Shown one piece after another: positions 45,737-54,021 of a DNA stretch of 64,000 bases (position 1 is its first letter; each line of letters opens with the position of its first letter). Under the pieces are notes generated by a model. It did not search any database. It was not told where the DNA came from and saw nothing but the letters and a program-made list of their open reading frames with translations. This DNA is from Lachnospiraceae bacterium (GTDB lineage Bacteria > Bacillota > Clostridia > Lachnospirales > Lachnospiraceae), in the NCBI GenBank assembly GCA_017428265.1, contig JAFRRD010000039.1:54087-118086 (forward strand), in the 5' to 3' direction. A program made the position numbers and the translations under genes.

Positions 45737-47370
45737 GTGACGCCCTGATCTGCGCGCGAAACCATCCTTCGATAGGTGTCAAGAATGCCTTTGGCAGGAT
45801 GTTCGACCGGCTTGAATACAGCAGCCCGCCGTGCCAGTTCCGCCTCATCAACTTCAAGCTGGATCGAATGGTTCTCGCAGTCAATCGAGATCATATCTCC
45901 GTCCTCAACGAGGCCGATCAGCCCTCCGTCATAGGCTTCCGGAGAGATATGTCCGATGCAAGGACCGCGGGATGAGCCGGAAAAACGGCCATCCGAGATC
46001 AGTGCGACAGAACTGCTGAGCCCCATACCGACCAGCATCGCTGCAGGGATTGACATTTCCCGCATACCGGGACCTCCGCGCGGCCCTTCATATCTGACAA
46101 CGATCACGTCGCCGGGTTTGACCTTGTTTCCGATCAGTTTGTCGATGACCTCTTCCTCGGAATTGAACACCACCGCAGGTCCCCTGTGTTTTAGCATCTT
46201 GGGATCGCACGCACTGGTCTTGATGATGCAGCCGTTTTTCGCAAGGTTGCCATAAAGCACGCGGAAGCAGCCGTTAGGATAATACGCATTTTCTATGCTG
46301 TGAATAACCTCCGGATTGGTAACGGGCGGAGCCGCATCCAGGATCTCACGCAGTGTGCCGCCCATCGCATGAGGTACGTCCAGATCGATCATGGAACGGA
46401 TGCTGTTCAGGCTTGCGCGTACGCCGCCGGCCCGGTAATAATCATCCATATGGTATTGAGAAGCCGGTTTGAGTTTAACGACTACAGGGATAGATTCCTG
46501 TACCCGGTCAAAGTCTTTCAGGGTGAAATCAATATCTAACGCCTTGGCAATGGCGACGCAGTGCAGCGCACAGTTAGTGGAGCCTCCGGTGGCGGAAATA
46601 TGCTTGATACCGTTTTCGAATGCCTCGAGCGTGGCAAATTGACGGAATGTTTTGCCTTCCTTGGTCAGCTGAACAATACGCTCTCCGACTGTACGTGCCT
46701 GCCGGTATTTTTCGCCGATACAGTACGGCATGATCGTGCAGTCAAACGGTGCAACGCCCATAACCTCGGCAAAAATACCCATGGCAATTGCTGTGCCGTT
46801 GATGGAGCAGGTGCCGCAGGAATAGCAAATGTTCTCCTGATAGCGCTGGAATGTTGCGTAATCTATCTTCCCGCTGGTATACGATCCGATAGATTCCTTA
46901 AGGTCCGACGTAACGAAAGTCCGCTCAGGAGCCTGATAAGGAAGCATTGAGCCGCCCATAAGGAACAGTGTGGGAATATCGAGCCTTGCTGCCGCCATCA
47001 GCATGCCCGGCACGATCTTATCGCATGAGCACATGAAGACAAGTCCGTCAAACCGGTGAGCTCTGACCATCGCCTCTGCCGAAGCTGCAATCAGATCCCG
47101 CTGGGGCAGGATGCACTGCATTTCACGTGTTTGAGCCATACCGTCGCAAGGAGCCTGAAGATCAAATTCCGCAGGGACTCCGCCGCCGGCCCAGACGCCC
47201 TCTTTCACATACTGTGCCAGCTCGCGCAGCGGTTTGTGACCGGGATTAACTTCGCTCCAGGAATTTACAATACCGATGATGGGCTTCTGCAGATCCTCAC
47301 GCCTGAAGCCCGAAGCATGCATCAGACCGTTGTAATATGCGTCCTGAGGACGCGGTGCTTCGATCGCCAT
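45724..47370 (-). CDS. IlvD/Edd-family dehydratase
   Basis: 548 residues. Fe-S and substrate motifs: [13 protein letters not shown] (36-48), [14 protein letters not shown] (114-127), [13 protein letters not shown] (182-194) and the C-terminal [13 protein letters not shown]. The family dehydrates 2,3-dihydroxy acids to 2-keto acids; members make branched amino acids or break down sugar acids. The region around residue 72-80 ([11 protein letters not shown]) departs from the DDGIAMGH of biosynthetic IlvD, which argues for another substrate. No ilvB, ilvC or ilvE is near. Second enzyme position behind the TRAP permease fits first attack on an imported acid. Confidence 0.88.
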   Translation of the reverse strand: MAIEAPRPQDAYYNGLMHASGFRREDLQKPIIGIVNSWSEVNPGHKPLRELAQYVKEGVWAGGGVPAEFDLQAPCDGMAQTREMQCILPQRDLIAASAEAMVRAHRFDGLVFMCSCDKIVPGMLMAAARLDIPTLFLMGGSMLPYQAPERTFVTSDLKESIGSYTSGKIDYATFQRYQENICYSCGTCSINGTAIAMGIFAEVMGVAPFDCTIMPYCIGEKYRQARTVGERIVQLTKEGKTFRQFATLEAFENGIKHISATGGSTNCALHCVAIAKALDIDFTLKDFDRVQESIPVVVKLKPASQYHMDDYYRAGGVRASLNSIRSMIDLDVPHAMGGTLREILDAAPPVTNPEVIHSIENAYYPNGCFRVLYGNLAKNGCIIKTSACDPKMLKHRGPAVVFNSEEEVIDKLIGNKVKPGDVIVVRYEGPRGGPGMREMSIPAAMLVGMGLSSSVALISDGRFSGSSRGPCIGHISPEAYDGGLIGLVEDGDMISIDCENHSIQLEVDEAELARRAAVFKPVEHPAKGILDTYRRMVSRADQGVTWLY

Positions 47371-47393
47371 TAGTTATCTCCTTTTTTTCGATC

Positions 47394-49346
47394 TTACAGT
47401 TCTTCCTCATCAACCTTGAGAAACTCGACATCTTTAATACTGACCGCCTCGCCGGCCTGAACAATCTCGCCCTCTTTAGGTTTGAACACGAATTTTTGCA
47501 GCAGGAAGCAGACGACGGCGATTCCGATACCAATCAGGTCCGTTGTCAGACCAGAACTGATCATCAGAAGCGATGCCGCCAGCAGCAGCGCTGCCACCAG
47601 CGGATTGGCCTTATGAATGAACCAGCGTGTAACAGCATAGGCAAAGATGATCGTGCCGACAAACGCCGTGATTGCGGAACGAATGATCAGGCCAACACTT
47701 CCGATCATCAGCAGAGAATTGCTGTAGACGAACATATAAGGAACCACAAATGCTGCCAGGCCGAGTGTAAAGGCGCGCCATCCTGTTTTGCTCGCACTGG
47801 CTCCGGTCAGACCGGATGCCGCATACGCCGCAATAGCGACTGGCGGTGTAATGGAGGACAGGCAGGCGAAATAGAACACGAACAGGTGAGCTGCAAGCGG
47901 TTCGACGCCCAGCTTGATCAGGGCCGGTGCGACAACGGAGGAGCAGATGATATAACTTGCCGTCGTCGGCAGCCCCATGCCCATAATGACCGTGACGATC
48001 ATAGAGAAGAAAAGCGCCAGCAGCAGATGGCCGCCTGACAATGACACGACAACAGTCGCGATCTTACTGCCGAGGCCGGTCAGGGAAAGAACGCCGACGA
48101 TCAGACCTGCACAGCCGCAGGCAAGGATGACACCGCAGGAATCCTTCATGCCCTTTGCCAGCATGGCGATCACATCGCCGATCGTGTATCGCGTGGTCTT
48201 GCGGAGCATAGCGATAATAAAGCTGACACAAATCGTAACAAGCGCGGCTTTAAGCGGTGAATAGTCGGTGAAGATCAGCATGTAAAGCAAGAGCAGCAGA
48301 GGAATGGCCAGATGACCAACTTCCTGCAGAACCGCTTTCATTTTAGGAAGATCCTCTTTCTTAACGCCGGTCAGCCCTGTCTTCTGTGCCTCGACATCAA
48401 CCATGACATAGACTGATGTAAAGTAAAGGACTGCAGGGATAATTGCCGATCGGGCAACAACGGAATAATTCACAGCCAGCGTCTCAGCCATGATAAAGGC
48501 GGCTGCCCCCATGACCGGCGGCATGATCTGACCGCCTGTAGACGCCACGGCTTCAACTGCACCGGCAAATTCAGGCTTATACCCAATACGCCGCATCAGC
48601 GGAATAGTAAACGCGCCTGTCGTCACTACGTTTCCTGCTGCCGTGCCGTTGATCATTCCCATGCCGGCGCTGGCAAAAACAGCTGCCTTAGCAGGACCGC
48701 CGCGAGATCTTCCGAACGCCGAGATAGCCGCCTCGATAAAAAGCCGGCCGCCTCCGGTGCCTTCCAGCACCGCGCCGAAAATGACGAACAGAATAACGTA
48801 TGTTGCCGAAACCCCAAGAGAAATCCCGAATACACTGTTTACACCGTATTCAAAGGAAAGCAGACGTTTCCAGGTATAGCCGCGATGCCCAAGGATCCCC
48901 GGCAGATGCTTTCCGAACTTGGCATACAGCATAAAAATGATTGCCAGAATCGGCATCGTCGCGCCATTTGCCCGCCGTGTAGCCTCCAACAGGACTACAA
49001 TGCCGACACCGCAGACAATCAGATCCATCGTCGTCGGACCAAGGTCAATACGCGGTGCAAGCTCCGTATAATCGATAACGATATACGCCATGGTGCCAAT
49101 GCTGCACAAGATCAGCAAATAATCGAATACTTTGGAGAGTACGCCTTCTTTCTTGGTGAAGGGCCTGCTCATGATGAGAATCACTGTTCCAAACATCAGA
49201 TGTATCGCCCTGTAGGGCCACATACTCATGGGATGAAGTCCCAGAACCCAAAGATGAAAAAGGGCACCAATCAGAGCTATCCAGGTAATTACTTGCTGGC
49301 GGCGCGGTTTTTCCAAAATGTTTTTAATCGAGAAGAATTTCTTCAT
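47394..49346 (-). CDS. TAXI-type TRAP transporter, fused 4TM/12TM permease
   Basis: 650 residues, about 16-18 membrane helices: a small-subunit part (about 1-190) fused to the large DctM-like part with GMGMINGTAAGNVVTTGAFTIP and GMGLPTTASYIICSSVVAPAL. Such fused permeases pair with TAXI binding proteins and use the sodium or proton gradient to import organic acids. It follows the TAXI gene by 166 bases, with a stem-loop between. Substrate unknown; from the enzymes downstream, a hydroxylated carboxylic acid. Confidence 0.92.
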   Translation of the reverse strand: MKKFFSIKNILEKPRRQQVITWIALIGALFHLWVLGLHPMSMWPYRAIHLMFGTVILIMSRPFTKKEGVLSKVFDYLLILCSIGTMAYIVIDYTELAPRIDLGPTTMDLIVCGVGIVVLLEATRRANGATMPILAIIFMLYAKFGKHLPGILGHRGYTWKRLLSFEYGVNSVFGISLGVSATYVILFVIFGAVLEGTGGGRLFIEAAISAFGRSRGGPAKAAVFASAGMGMINGTAAGNVVTTGAFTIPLMRRIGYKPEFAGAVEAVASTGGQIMPPVMGAAAFIMAETLAVNYSVVARSAIIPAVLYFTSVYVMVDVEAQKTGLTGVKKEDLPKMKAVLQEVGHLAIPLLLLLYMLIFTDYSPLKAALVTICVSFIIAMLRKTTRYTIGDVIAMLAKGMKDSCGVILACGCAGLIVGVLSLTGLGSKIATVVVSLSGGHLLLALFFSMIVTVIMGMGLPTTASYIICSSVVAPALIKLGVEPLAAHLFVFYFACLSSITPPVAIAAYAASGLTGASASKTGWRAFTLGLAAFVVPYMFVYSNSLLMIGSVGLIIRSAITAFVGTIIFAYAVTRWFIHKANPLVAALLLAASLLMISSGLTTDLIGIGIAVVCFLLQKFVFKPKEGEIVQAGEAVSIKDVEFLKVDEEEL

Positions 49347-49401
49347 AACCTGTTATTCCTCATACATTGGTCTTAGGTTAATCATTTCCGGATACTGCAA
49401 C

Positions 49402-49440
49402 GGGTGGCTTAACAAACGGCGAAACGATGTTAAGCCACCC
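49402..49440 (-). promoter_or_regulatory. Intercistronic stem-loop between TAXI and permease genes
   Basis: GGGTGGCTTAAC and GTTAAGCCACCC form a perfect 12-bp stem with a 15-base loop. There is no T-run, so I read it as an mRNA-stabilising or partial-termination element that raises binding-protein yield over the permease. Confidence 0.65.
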
Positions 49441-49512
49441 ATTGTTCATGAATAACTATGCTTTATCGGAGACCGGTAAAGATTATGTCATCCGCCAAAG
49501 ATTTAAGGGTTA

Positions 49513-50571
49513 TTATTTCTGATATTCAGGACCGAAAGCACTCTCAGGCAGTTCAAGACCGATTTCCTGATAGTAGCGGATCGCACCAACATGCAGCGGT
49601 GTTGCAAGATCAAGAACGTTCTTGGGATCCAGCCACTTGAACGAAGCAGCGCCCTGAGCCAGTTCATCCTTGTGCTCATACGTGGTTTTGCAGATCTCAT
49701 AAACCAGATCCGCATCGGTATCTACGCTGGTCACAAATTTGTACCAAGTGAAGATGGTATCATAGTCTTCGTCCATGCCGGCATAAGTGCCCTTCGGAAT
49801 GGTACCGACGGCATAGTAAGGATATACATCAACAACCTTCTGTGCCTGTTCTTTTGTGATCGGGACCCAGCGGACCGCGTGAGTGCTGGCATATTCAGCA
49901 AATGCAGCAGCAGGGAAACCGCCAAGATCCATGCAGACCTCAATCAGGCCATCGCCCATTGCTGTAAAAGCATCGCTCCAGCCCATATCCTGGCGGGCTT
50001 TATACTCAACACCAAGAATCGGGTAGATCTCATTGGCCGCAAGCACACCGCCGCCGGTAGTCGTACCGTTGGAAATGATCTTGCCGGTCAGGTCTGTGAT
50101 GTTATAGACAGGGGTCTTTTCATCGACAATGATCTGCACAGCACCGGGATTCTGCGCAAGGATCGTGCGGACCTTGTCATACTTGGTTCCGTTTGCCCAG
50201 CCTTCGCCGCGGCGGCCGACATAGTCGATATTTTCGCCGCAGAAGCCGAACTCGATCTCGCCGTTATGTACCATGACGATGTTTGCCGACGAGCCGCCGG
50301 TAACTTCAGCACTCATTTCAAACTTATCCATATTGGCATTCAGGACGTTGGCGAGGGCTGTGCCGGAAACGTTGAAGTTGCCGCCGATTGACGCAGTGCC
50401 AAGGGAGCAGCGATAGGTCTCTGTACGGCCCTGTGCTTCGCTGGAAGCAGCAGGAGTGGAAGCGGCCTGGGTGGAAGCGGCCTGAGTGTTGCTCGGTGTG
50501 GTTTGGCTGCCACATGCGGCAAGGCCGAGTACCATGCACAGAGCGAGCGTGACTGCAAGAATTTTTTTCAT
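49513..50571 (-). CDS. TAXI-family TRAP substrate-binding lipoprotein
   Basis: 352 residues. Lipoprotein signal MKKILAVTLALCMVLGLAAC with Cys20, a Ser/Thr/Ala linker, then a TAXI domain: LGTASIGGNFNVSGTALANVLN, EVTGGSSANIVMVHNGEIEFGFCG and the Pro-Val-YNI segment. It captures the solute outside for the fused permease downstream. AGGAG lies before the ATG. First gene of the operon that runs to 40457, with all later gaps under 60 bases apart from the stem-loop gap. Confidence 0.92.
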   Translation of the reverse strand: MKKILAVTLALCMVLGLAACGSQTTPSNTQAASTQAASTPAASSEAQGRTETYRCSLGTASIGGNFNVSGTALANVLNANMDKFEMSAEVTGGSSANIVMVHNGEIEFGFCGENIDYVGRRGEGWANGTKYDKVRTILAQNPGAVQIIVDEKTPVYNITDLTGKIISNGTTTGGGVLAANEIYPILGVEYKARQDMGWSDAFTAMGDGLIEVCMDLGGFPAAAFAEYASTHAVRWVPITKEQAQKVVDVYPYYAVGTIPKGTYAGMDEDYDTIFTWYKFVTSVDTDADLVYEICKTTYEHKDELAQGAASFKWLDPKNVLDLATPLHVGAIRYYQEIGLELPESAFGPEYQK

Positions 50572-50676
50572 CGTTCGTTCTCCTTCTCTTTTAATTCAGT
50601 TGATCGTTCAATTGCATCTCTCTGCTAGACGCGACTTAATAAAACCAGAAAATCGCAGTTCTATTTGGTTGTTATT

Positions 50677-50732
50677 AATGTAGCATGATTGCAAAGTCTT
50701 GCAAAATACCGTTTTGTTATTCGCCTATAACC
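50677..50732 (-). promoter_or_regulatory. TRAP operon promoter with upstream activator site
   Basis: Reading leftward: TTGCAA (50699-50704), 16-base spacer, TACATT (50677-50682). Directly upstream on the plus strand lies AAATACCGTTTT (50704-50715), identical to the fhs element and also 21 bases from the -10 box, then CTATAAC (50725-50731), the lysR half-site. Position just above -35 suits LysR activation. Confidence 0.65.
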
Positions 50733-50774
50733 AAAAGTTTGCATATCTTTGCCTGACCAGATCAACTGCATAAA

Positions 50775-50800
50775 TAAAAAAAGGGCTGCCGCAGCAGCCT
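50775..50800 (-). terminator. Terminator of the following minus-strand membrane gene
   Basis: GGCTGC-CGCA-GCAGCC stem with a run of seven or more Ts on the minus strand, 27 bases past the stop of the gene at 50827. Confidence 0.75.
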
Positions 50801-50826
50801 CTTTTTCCTCCGCCCGATGCGGATGA

Positions 50827-51639
50827 TCAGTCGCCTCCGAGAGGCAGATCCTCGATTCCGTCCAGACCGTGATTGTGGGCGCAGGTCTTGCACAGACGGG
50901 TCTTGCCGGCCGCGATGGCTTCTTCGACCGTACCGACCTTCACGGTATCGCTGTTGTTTAAGTGCTGGCACCAGGTCTCGTCATCAATATAGATGTGATA
51001 GACCTTGCCGTACTGGGTCCAGGTGACCTTGCCGGAAATATTGGCTTCGGCAACCTGCTTCTCCTCTGCGGAGACGGGGTTGTAGTCGATGCTGGCGGCA
51101 CCGCCGATGAGCAGGGCTGCGCAGGCAGCGATCACGGCGATGGTCTGGGTCTTCTTGTCCAGGTTCTTATTGGTCAGCAGAAGGATGATCAGCGGAACGA
51201 AGGCAAAGATCGCGACGATCAGGCCCATGTTGTTCCACAGCCAGAATTTGGTCTTGTTCTTCTTGGAAGCGGGATCGATGTGGTTCGCCTTCTTCCAGAG
51301 CTGGGACCCGATGATCACGCAGATCAGATCAAGCACGATCAGGATGATCAGGAAGGTCAGGGTGTTCATGAAGGTGATGTTGATCTTGCCGAACAGCGTG
51401 AAGACGGCGACAAGTTCAAATGCGATGGCGGCGACCCAGAGGATCACGGCGCCGATGCGCAGCCCCTTGGCATTGCCCACGGGCTTCGCCGCTTCGGTTT
51501 TCTTCTTTCCGCTCACGGTCTCGGCAGCTTCTTCGACCTTCTTGGCCGCTTTCTTCGTCTCGTCGGCAGCCTTCGCTACGGTCTTCTTCGTCTCACCGGC
51601 AGCCTCGACGACTTTTTTCTTTTTCACTTCTTCAGCCAT
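50827..51639 (-). CDS. Four-helix membrane protein with Lys/Ala-rich N-terminus, unknown
   Basis: 270 residues from the ATG at 51637-51639 with AGGAG eight bases upstream. The first 50 residues are a Lys/Glu/Ala repeat (KKTVAKAADETKKAAKKVEEAAE) like LEA- or histone-like tails. Four membrane helices follow (about 60-185), then a small outer or cytoplasmic domain (about 195-270) containing WCQHLNNSD and RLCKTCAHNHG, which could bind a metal. The C-terminal domain recalls the small domain placed after membrane helices in other Clostridia proteins, but I cannot name a family. Confidence 0.6.
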   Translation of the reverse strand: MAEEVKKKKVVEAAGETKKTVAKAADETKKAAKKVEEAAETVSGKKKTEAAKPVGNAKGLRIGAVILWVAAIAFELVAVFTLFGKINITFMNTLTFLIILIVLDLICVIIGSQLWKKANHIDPASKKNKTKFWLWNNMGLIVAIFAFVPLIILLLTNKNLDKKTQTIAVIAACAALLIGGAASIDYNPVSAEEKQVAEANISGKVTWTQYGKVYHIYIDDETWCQHLNNSDTVKVGTVEEAIAAGKTRLCKTCAHNHGLDGIEDLPLGGD

Positions 51640-51742
51640 GTTCAATACTCCTGTTATTTAAACTTGGTGCGGGCCAAATATCCCATTTGAGGCGATTATA
51701 GAACAAGTCCTGTGAGAATTCAATGAATTTTTACGCAAGATG

Positions 51743-51772
51743 TTGACTTTTTTCATTCATCTGACGCATAAT
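51743..51772 (+). promoter_or_regulatory. Promoter of the DUF937-like gene
   Basis: TTGACT (51743-51748), 18 bases, CATAAT (51767-51772). AAGGAG follows 60 bases on, before the ATG. Confidence 0.6.
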
Positions 51773-51834
51773 ATTGTGGTAAGAAGAGGATCAGGCGGTC
51801 CCGCGCCTGTTTCCGCATAATAAGGAGATCGACT

Positions 51835-52623
51835 ATGGATTATTCTGCCCTGTTAAATGCCCTGCTGACCGAAGAAAACGTGAAAGAGATCAGCAAGGAA
51901 ACCAAGACCACTCCCGATGAAGTCAATCGCGTTGTTAAGGCCGCCATCCCGCTTTTCGAGGAAAACGGCGCACAGGCCGCTGAAACGAAGCTGACCCGGG
52001 CTGCCTCAAACGGCACGAACCGCAGCATTCTCGGCACCCTGCTCGGCGCCGGCGCCTCCGCCGCCATTTCCCAGAACAGCGGTGTCTCCAACAAGAAGAC
52101 CAGCTCCATCCTGAGCCTGATCGCCCCGCTGCTGCTCTCCTCCATGCTGGGTACCAGTTCCAACGCGAGTTCCAACAGCGGCCTGACGAGCCTTCTCGGC
52201 GGCCTGCTCGGCCTCGGCGGCACGCAGCAGACCCAGACCGTACAGACCCAGCAGAACAACACCGCCGGCACTCTCAGCCTTCTGTCCAGCCTGCTCGGTG
52301 CGGGCATGGCCTCGCAGCAGCAGACCGTGCAGCAGCCGCAGACCATCAGCCTCTTCGGCAATCAGCAGGTGCAGCAGCCTGTGCATCAGACCTACGCGAA
52401 CAATACCGCGGCCGGCGCCAGCCTGCTTTCCAGCCTGCTCGGCATGGGCAACCTGGGGCAGGCCCAGCAGACCGTACAGGTCCAGCCTCAGGTGCAGCAG
52501 CCGCAGACCATCAGCCTCTTCGGCAATCAGCAGCAGGCACAGCCTCAGGCGCAGGCTTCCCAGGGCGGCGGTCTGATGGATCTTCTGATGGGCCTCATCT
52601 CCACGGATACCTCGGGCAACTGA
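51835..52623 (+). CDS. DUF937-like protein with glutamine-rich repeats
   Basis: 262 residues. Residues 1-65 are helical (ALLTEENVKEISKETKTTPDEVNRVVKAAIPLF), the pattern of DUF937/YidB-type proteins. The rest alternates Leu/Gly/Ser-rich blocks (LLSSLLGAGM, LLSSLLGMGN) with Gln-rich stretches, including an exact 42-base duplication (52327-52368 and 52492-52533) encoding QQPQTISLFGNQQ. Low complexity suggests an assembly or surface-associated protein; function unknown. Own promoter and a very strong terminator. Confidence 0.65.
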   Translation: MDYSALLNALLTEENVKEISKETKTTPDEVNRVVKAAIPLFEENGAQAAETKLTRAASNGTNRSILGTLLGAGASAAISQNSGVSNKKTSSILSLIAPLLLSSMLGTSSNASSNSGLTSLLGGLLGLGGTQQTQTVQTQQNNTAGTLSLLSSLLGAGMASQQQTVQQPQTISLFGNQQVQQPVHQTYANNTAAGASLLSSLLGMGNLGQAQQTVQVQPQVQQPQTISLFGNQQQAQPQAQASQGGGLMDLLMGLISTDTSGN

Positions 52624-52647
52624 TCGCTCAGTTTGCTCAGGCAGATG

Positions 52648-52686
52648 AAAAGGCCGCGGCGCCCGTTTCGGGCGCCGCGGCCTTTT
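52648..52686. terminator. Very GC-rich terminator
   Basis: Perfect 18-bp stem (AAAAGGCCGCGGCGCCCG and inverse) around TTT, ending in TTTT; follows the DUF937-like gene by 25 bases. Confidence 0.9.
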
Positions 52687-52690
52687 ATTG

Positions 52691-52730
52691 TGTCATCTTG
52701 AAGATCCTTCGCTCCGCTCAGGATGACACA
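52691..52730. repeat. Dispersed repeat related to the 26-kb tandem unit
   Basis: TGTCATC and GATGACA ends bracket CCTTCGCTCCGCTCAGG. It shares CGCTCAGGATGACAC with the tandem array at 26043-26142 and ends at the stop of the next minus-strand gene. Confidence 0.65.
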
Positions 52731-53336
52731 TCATTGCTTATTGTAATATTTGATCCCCGAGCAGATGTAGTACGTCCGGATGTATCCGTCATTCGACAGG
52801 ACCACGAACTCCTTCGTGGCTTCGACATAGAAGCACCTGTCGCCGCTGCCGTCGCTCTTGTATTTGGACAGGACCCCTTCGCTGCCGGCCGAATTGATGA
52901 TGTCGCTCGCCGCCTTCCGGTAGGCTTCCGCATTTTTGAAGCCCATCTCGATCCCGTGCTTTTCGTAGTGCTCGTCCAGCCGGTCCTTGTTGCGGAACTT
53001 GTACTCGACGGTCTGCTGCTTCGTCGTTGCGGCCGGATCGGCTTTTGTCTTTGTGGGAAGCTCGGCAGACGGCGTGAGGCTTGCATCGAACGTCCGGATC
53101 GGCCCCAGGGTGACCATCTCGCCCGACGATACGGTCTCCAGGGACGGCTGCGTCTGGGTCTGCGCTTCGGTCGTGATCTCGCCGCTCTGCGTCGCCTGCT
53201 GCTGCGTGCCGACATCGATCCCGAGCAGCTGTGACAGGGAAATTCTTCCTGTTGCCACCCCGACAATTACCGCAACAAGCAGTATCGCCAGAACAATTTT
53301 CTTCAGATCCCACTTAAATTTCTTTTTCTGTGCCAT
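52731..53336 (-). CDS. Membrane-anchored protein with a BECR/toxin-like C-terminal domain
   Basis: 201 residues. A basic start and one membrane helix (about 13-31) are followed by a Thr/Gln-rich linker, then 95 residues (about 108-201) with the layout of barnase/EndoU/ColicinE5-type (BECR) nuclease domains: HYEKHGIEMGFKNAEAYRKA, a GDRCFYVEATKEFVVLSNDG hairpin and IRTYYICSGIKYYN. The His of HYEKHG and the Arg of DGYIRTY are the expected catalytic positions. Assignment is by pattern. It overlaps the upstream DUF4406/CPCC gene by 23 bases. Confidence 0.6.
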   Translation of the reverse strand: MAQKKKFKWDLKKIVLAILLVAVIVGVATGRISLSQLLGIDVGTQQQATQSGEITTEAQTQTQPSLETVSSGEMVTLGPIRTFDASLTPSAELPTKTKADPAATTKQQTVEYKFRNKDRLDEHYEKHGIEMGFKNAEAYRKAASDIINSAGSEGVLSKYKSDGSGDRCFYVEATKEFVVLSNDGYIRTYYICSGIKYYNKQ

Positions 53337-53844
53337 GCTCCGCCTCGTACTTTCTCCTGGCCTCGCTCAGGCTCTCGTGGTTCGCGCCGCCCTCCATGTC
53401 CGGCCAGCGCTTCTGGGACGGATCATCCTCCCAGCCGCAGACCGGGCAGATCTCGTAGCTGCGCGGCTCGGTGAAATAGTACCTGCCGCAGACCGGGCAG
53501 CGCTGCGCCGCCGGCTGTTCCAGATAATCGATCGTCTTGCCGTGCGCGGCCGCATAGGCGATCTCCGAACGGGTGCTTGAACCGATATAGCCGCCTACGT
53601 TGATCACGTATATCCCGTCCGCCATGTCGATCTTCCGCTTGTGCATGTCGTCCAGCATGATCTTGGTCTCGGTGACCGTATCCTCATCCATGCCTTCCCA
53701 GACCTCTTCGTCGCCGGCGTGGCCGAAAAGCCCCACCGAGATGACAATATTGCCCCGGAGCGTCAGCCGCTTCTGGGCTTCGTAAAACGAACTCTTGAAC
53801 CGGGTGCTTCCGCAGAGCGTGATCACCGGATATTTTCCAACCAT
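53314..53844 (-). CDS. Deoxyribosyltransferase-like domain fused to CPCC zinc domain
   Basis: 176 residues from the ATG at 53842-53844, in front of which lies GGGGGAGG. Residues 1-105 (VITLCGSTRFKSSFYEAQKR, DMADGIYVINVGGYIGSSTRSEI) match nucleoside 2-deoxyribosyltransferase-like/DUF4406 proteins with GSTRF at the nucleotide site. Residues 110-165 form a cysteine-rich CPCC-type domain (RCPVCGRYYF, YEICPVCGWEDDP). Such fusions are uncommon. The gene overlaps the toxin-like gene downstream; a link in nucleotide or defence metabolism is possible. Confidence 0.75.
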   Translation of the reverse strand: MVGKYPVITLCGSTRFKSSFYEAQKRLTLRGNIVISVGLFGHAGDEEVWEGMDEDTVTETKIMLDDMHKRKIDMADGIYVINVGGYIGSSTRSEIAYAAAHGKTIDYLEQPAAQRCPVCGRYYFTEPRSYEICPVCGWEDDPSQKRWPDMEGGANHESLSEARRKYEAEHGTEKEI

Positions 53845-54021
53845 TTCCTCCCCCTTTCCGGGTCCGTACAGGGGCGCCCCGACGGCGCCTTGGTAAATCA
53901 ATCATAGCGCAGGCGCCGCCTTCTTTCAAGCGCTTTTTCCCCTTGGCAGGCACCGCGAAAAACGTTATAATAAGGTATTGAGCCGCAGGTGCAGACAGCA
54001 CCGCGCAGCCGGAGGAACCCC

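Noticed and set aside
45724-47370. Loss of an iron-sulfur Cys in the IlvD-family protein
   Set aside because: NPGH instead of NPCH first looked like a lost ligand, but E. coli-type IlvD also has PGH here, so the cluster type explains it.
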